The notes under the pieces: model-generated | The model's database searches: none | What the model saw: the letters and a program-made list of their open reading frames with translations, nothing else | Told to the model about the DNA's origin: nothing | Shown here: one piece after another, positions 62,196 to 64,000 of the stretch | Layout: every line of letters starts with the position of its first letter | Position numbering within the stretch: the stretch's first letter is position 1 | NCBI RefSeq assembly: GCF_000189775.2 | Contig: NC_015555.1 | Span: forward strand, 1,561,001 to 1,625,000 | Direction of reading: 5' to 3' | Length of the DNA: 64,000 nt | Source of the DNA: Thermoanaerobacterium xylanolyticum LX-11 | GTDB lineage: Bacteria; Bacillota; Thermoanaerobacteria; Thermoanaerobacterales; Thermoanaerobacteraceae | Translations under genes and position numbers: made by a program

Positions 62196-64000
62196 ATGAT
62201 TACTAACATTTGTATTTGACGCTGTATTATTATTTGAATTTGTAAAGCCAAAATAAGCATCCATTATATCTCTACCTACCTGAGCTGTATATGCGCCAGA
62301 TCCCCCTTGATATATAAGTGCTGTTACCAAAATCTGCGGCTTATCGTATGGTGCAAAGCCAACAAACCATGCGTAGTTCTGCATGACTTTCGTACCATGG
62401 GAACCTACTTCAGCAGTACCAGTCTTACCACCAACAGGTATTGGAAAATTAGCAAATGCTGCACTGGCAGTACCGCCTTCTTCTGTGGCACCTTTCATTC
62501 CCAACTTTATAGCATCTAAATATTGTTGAGGTATATTTATCTTGTCTAATACTTCTGGCTTTTCCTTTTCGATTACCTTCCCACCAGGAGAGACTATTTT
62601 GTCGACCAAATGCAATCTGTATCTTGTTCCTCCGTTTAACAATGTTGACAAATAACTTGCAATCTCTATAGGCGTAAATTGATTGCTGCCTTGACCTATG
62701 GATGCGTTGGTGGTATCTACCAAAGTCCACTTAGTCGCATCCATCAACTGCCATATGGTCATCTGCAATTTAGGATCTGTTATTCCCATCTTCTTAAGCT
62801 GCAAAAATGTGGAGTAATCGCTAAAATTGCCTTTGTCAATTAAGCTTACTATCTTATCATACTGTTCCTGTGTTATCTTGCCATTTGGATTTGCGTCGGA
62901 TCTAACCATTGACTTTAAAATTGATAAATTGTAATCTCTTTTAAATTTCTTGCTGGAGATTATTCCAGTCGTCTCATAAAGCTCTATGCCTGTCTTTTGG
63001 TCTAAACCCAACATGTGAGCATACTCATCAATTTTATCTATTCCCATCCTGCGGCCCATCTCATAAAAATACGTATCTGTGGAATACTTTATTGCTTCTG
63101 ACACATTTACTGCACCCTGCGTCCTTCCGTATTCGCCGTACAGCCAGTTCTCTTGACCGGTAGGAGCATATATACCCGTATCAACGTACTTTTCATTTAC
63201 AGTCGTTACACCAGATTCCAATGCTGCCAACGCTGTTACCATTTTGAATGTTGAACCAGGAGGTGCTGCACCTTGTGTGGCATAATTAAATATAGGGCTT
63301 GGGTCAATAGTGGCATTCCTCGGCTTGAATAGTTCATTTACAATGCTGCTGGGCGGATTACCTGAAGCAAAGATATTTGGATCGTAACCAGGTACACTGG
63401 CAAGAGCTAAAATCTCACCGGTGTTTATGTCTGTAACGACTACTGCACCGATATTTGCCGGCAAGTATTCACCATGTGGACCTCTTTTTGTTTGCCTTAT
63501 GTTTTCCATGGTCCTTTGCAATGATTCTTCAGCAACCTGCTGCAACTTTTCATCTATCGTAAGGTACACAGTGTCTCCGGGTTTAGGACTTACCTCATCC
63601 AATTTTTTTATCAATCTGCCGTAATTGTCTACCTCTACTTGCTGTTTACCGTCAGTTCCCCTTAAATACTTCTCCAAATAGCTTTCAAGTCCATAATGCC
63701 CAACAAGATCTGTTATCTGATAACCTTTTTGGCTGTACTTTTTCCATTCTTCAGCAGTCATGCGGCCGATGTATCCTAATGTCTGTGACAACAGTGTCTT
63801 AAATGGATATAGCCTTATTGGCTTGACTTCTATTATGACTCCAGGCAAATCTAAATGATTTTCCTCAATCTCTGCAACTGTCTGCTGATTAGCATCGGTG
63901 GCTATCTCTACAGGTTTGTACTGTGTATATCCTTGTTCTAACATCAACTCTTGAACAGCCATTATTCCACGAATATCCTGTGGAGACAGCGATTTTGATA
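62193..64000 (-). CDS. mrdA: penicillin-binding protein 2 (MrdA), N-terminus beyond the window
   Basis: Class B transpeptidase of the elongation complex, partner of RodA. 602 codons are visible and the frame is open to base 64000 (SLSPQDIRGI precedes the first internal Met), so the membrane anchor and first part of the dimerisation domain are missing. Motifs: SxxK in APPGSTFKMVTALAALESG, SxD in YSTDTYFYEMG, KTG in VGGKTGTAEVGS. An extra helical segment (SILKSMVRSDANPNGK to QLMDATKWT, ~70 residues) lies between the SxD and KTG motifs. An Asn-rich tail ends the protein. Confidence 0.93.
   Translation of the reverse strand, partial: SKSLSPQDIRGIMAVQELMLEQGYTQYKPVEIATDANQQTVAEIEENHLDLPGVIIEVKPIRLYPFKTLLSQTLGYIGRMTAEEWKKYSQKGYQITDLVGHYGLESYLEKYLRGTDGKQQVEVDNYGRLIKKLDEVSPKPGDTVYLTIDEKLQQVAEESLQRTMENIRQTKRGPHGEYLPANIGAVVVTDINTGEILALASVPGYDPNIFASGNPPSSIVNELFKPRNATIDPSPIFNYATQGAAPPGSTFKMVTALAALESGVTTVNEKYVDTGIYAPTGQENWLYGEYGRTQGAVNVSEAIKYSTDTYFYEMGRRMGIDKIDEYAHMLGLDQKTGIELYETTGIISSKKFKRDYNLSILKSMVRSDANPNGKITQEQYDKIVSLIDKGNFSDYSTFLQLKKMGITDPKLQMTIWQLMDATKWTLVDTTNASIGQGSNQFTPIEIASYLSTLLNGGTRYRLHLVDKIVSPGGKVIEKEKPEVLDKINIPQQYLDAIKLGMKGATEEGGTASAAFANFPIPVGGKTGTAEVGSHGTKVMQNYAWFVGFAPYDKPQILVTALIYQGGSGAYTAQVGRDIMDAYFGFTNSNNNTASNTNVSNH

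Noticed and set aside
63000-63100. Apparent loss of the SxN motif in PBP2 (S-T-D instead)
   Set aside because: Class B PBP2 proteins, including E. coli MrdA, normally have SxD here, so this is not a defect.

Overview
The window is a stretch of chromosome from an AT-rich, spore-forming, fermentative Firmicute. The best guess is Thermoanaerobacterium (T. saccharolyticum/xylanolyticum group) or a close relative. This rests on several things read from the sequence: clostridial gene orders (hrcA-grpE-dnaK-dnaJ-prmA-rsmE-mtaB; rplU-prp-rpmA-spo0B-like-obgE), sporulation and germination genes (cwlD, spoIIP, gpr, spoIVFA/FB-like, Spo0E-like), a 2[4Fe-4S] ferredoxin, and an nfnAB pair next to a single iron-type alcohol dehydrogenase. 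Genus and species are inference; no database was searched. Most genes lie on the minus strand. Many start at TTG or GTG behind a strong Shine-Dalgarno (SD) sequence.

Layout. 1-7.8 kb: heat-shock operon under a CIRCE element, followed by rRNA/tRNA/ribosomal-protein modification genes (prmA, rsmE, mtaB, the last cut by the window edge). 7.8-14.4 kb: hemW, lepA, then an unexplained envelope cluster (small membrane protein, GT4 glycosyltransferase, large membrane protein with a degenerate alkaline-phosphatase-like ectodomain). 14.5-17.8 kb: spore genes cwlD, spoIIP and gpr. 17.9-22.9 kb: rpsT, holA, comEC, an MBL hydrolase and a HAD phosphatase. 23-25.7 kb: an ECF S-component divergent from a MarR-ABC exporter operon. 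25.8-28.6 kb: a P-type cation ATPase behind a yybP-ykoY (Mn2+) riboswitch. 28.6-31.6 kb: Spo0E-like protein, AlaX, ilvE, ferredoxin. 31.9-36.2 kb: the most disturbed region, with a sugar epimerase, an IS1380-family transposase abutting a glycosyltransferase that has lost its N-terminal half, and a second glycosyltransferase. 36.3-36.5 kb: tRNA-Gln(CTG) and tRNA-Glu(CTC).

36.6-40.3 kb: nfnB, nfnA and adhA, the NADPH-supplying transhydrogenase and an alcohol dehydrogenase expected to use NADPH. 40.5-49.7 kb: gltX, a PgpA-family protein, msrA, a coiled-coil exported protein, comEA, dacF, a DUF362 iron-sulfur protein, a YheO-like regulator, rsfS, yqeK. 49.7-55 kb: nadD, obgE, a minimal Spo0B-like protein, L27-Prp-L21 with an L21 leader, rng. 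55-64 kb: a radical-SAM pair, spoIVFB/FA-like, mgsA, rodA, minE-minD-minC and mrdA (cut by the right edge), a cell-shape and division cluster.

The most unusual signals are: (i) hairpins in which the SD sequence of spoIIP and of spoIVFA is paired with a complementary arm placed directly after the upstream gene, which looks like a translational insulator; (ii) the AlkP-like/polytopic membrane protein cluster; (iii) dacF running through its own terminator into the antisense of the next gene, apparently from a homopolymer frameshift; and (iv) 20-bp-spaced direct repeats upstream of the nfnAB promoter. No CRISPR array or prophage was seen.
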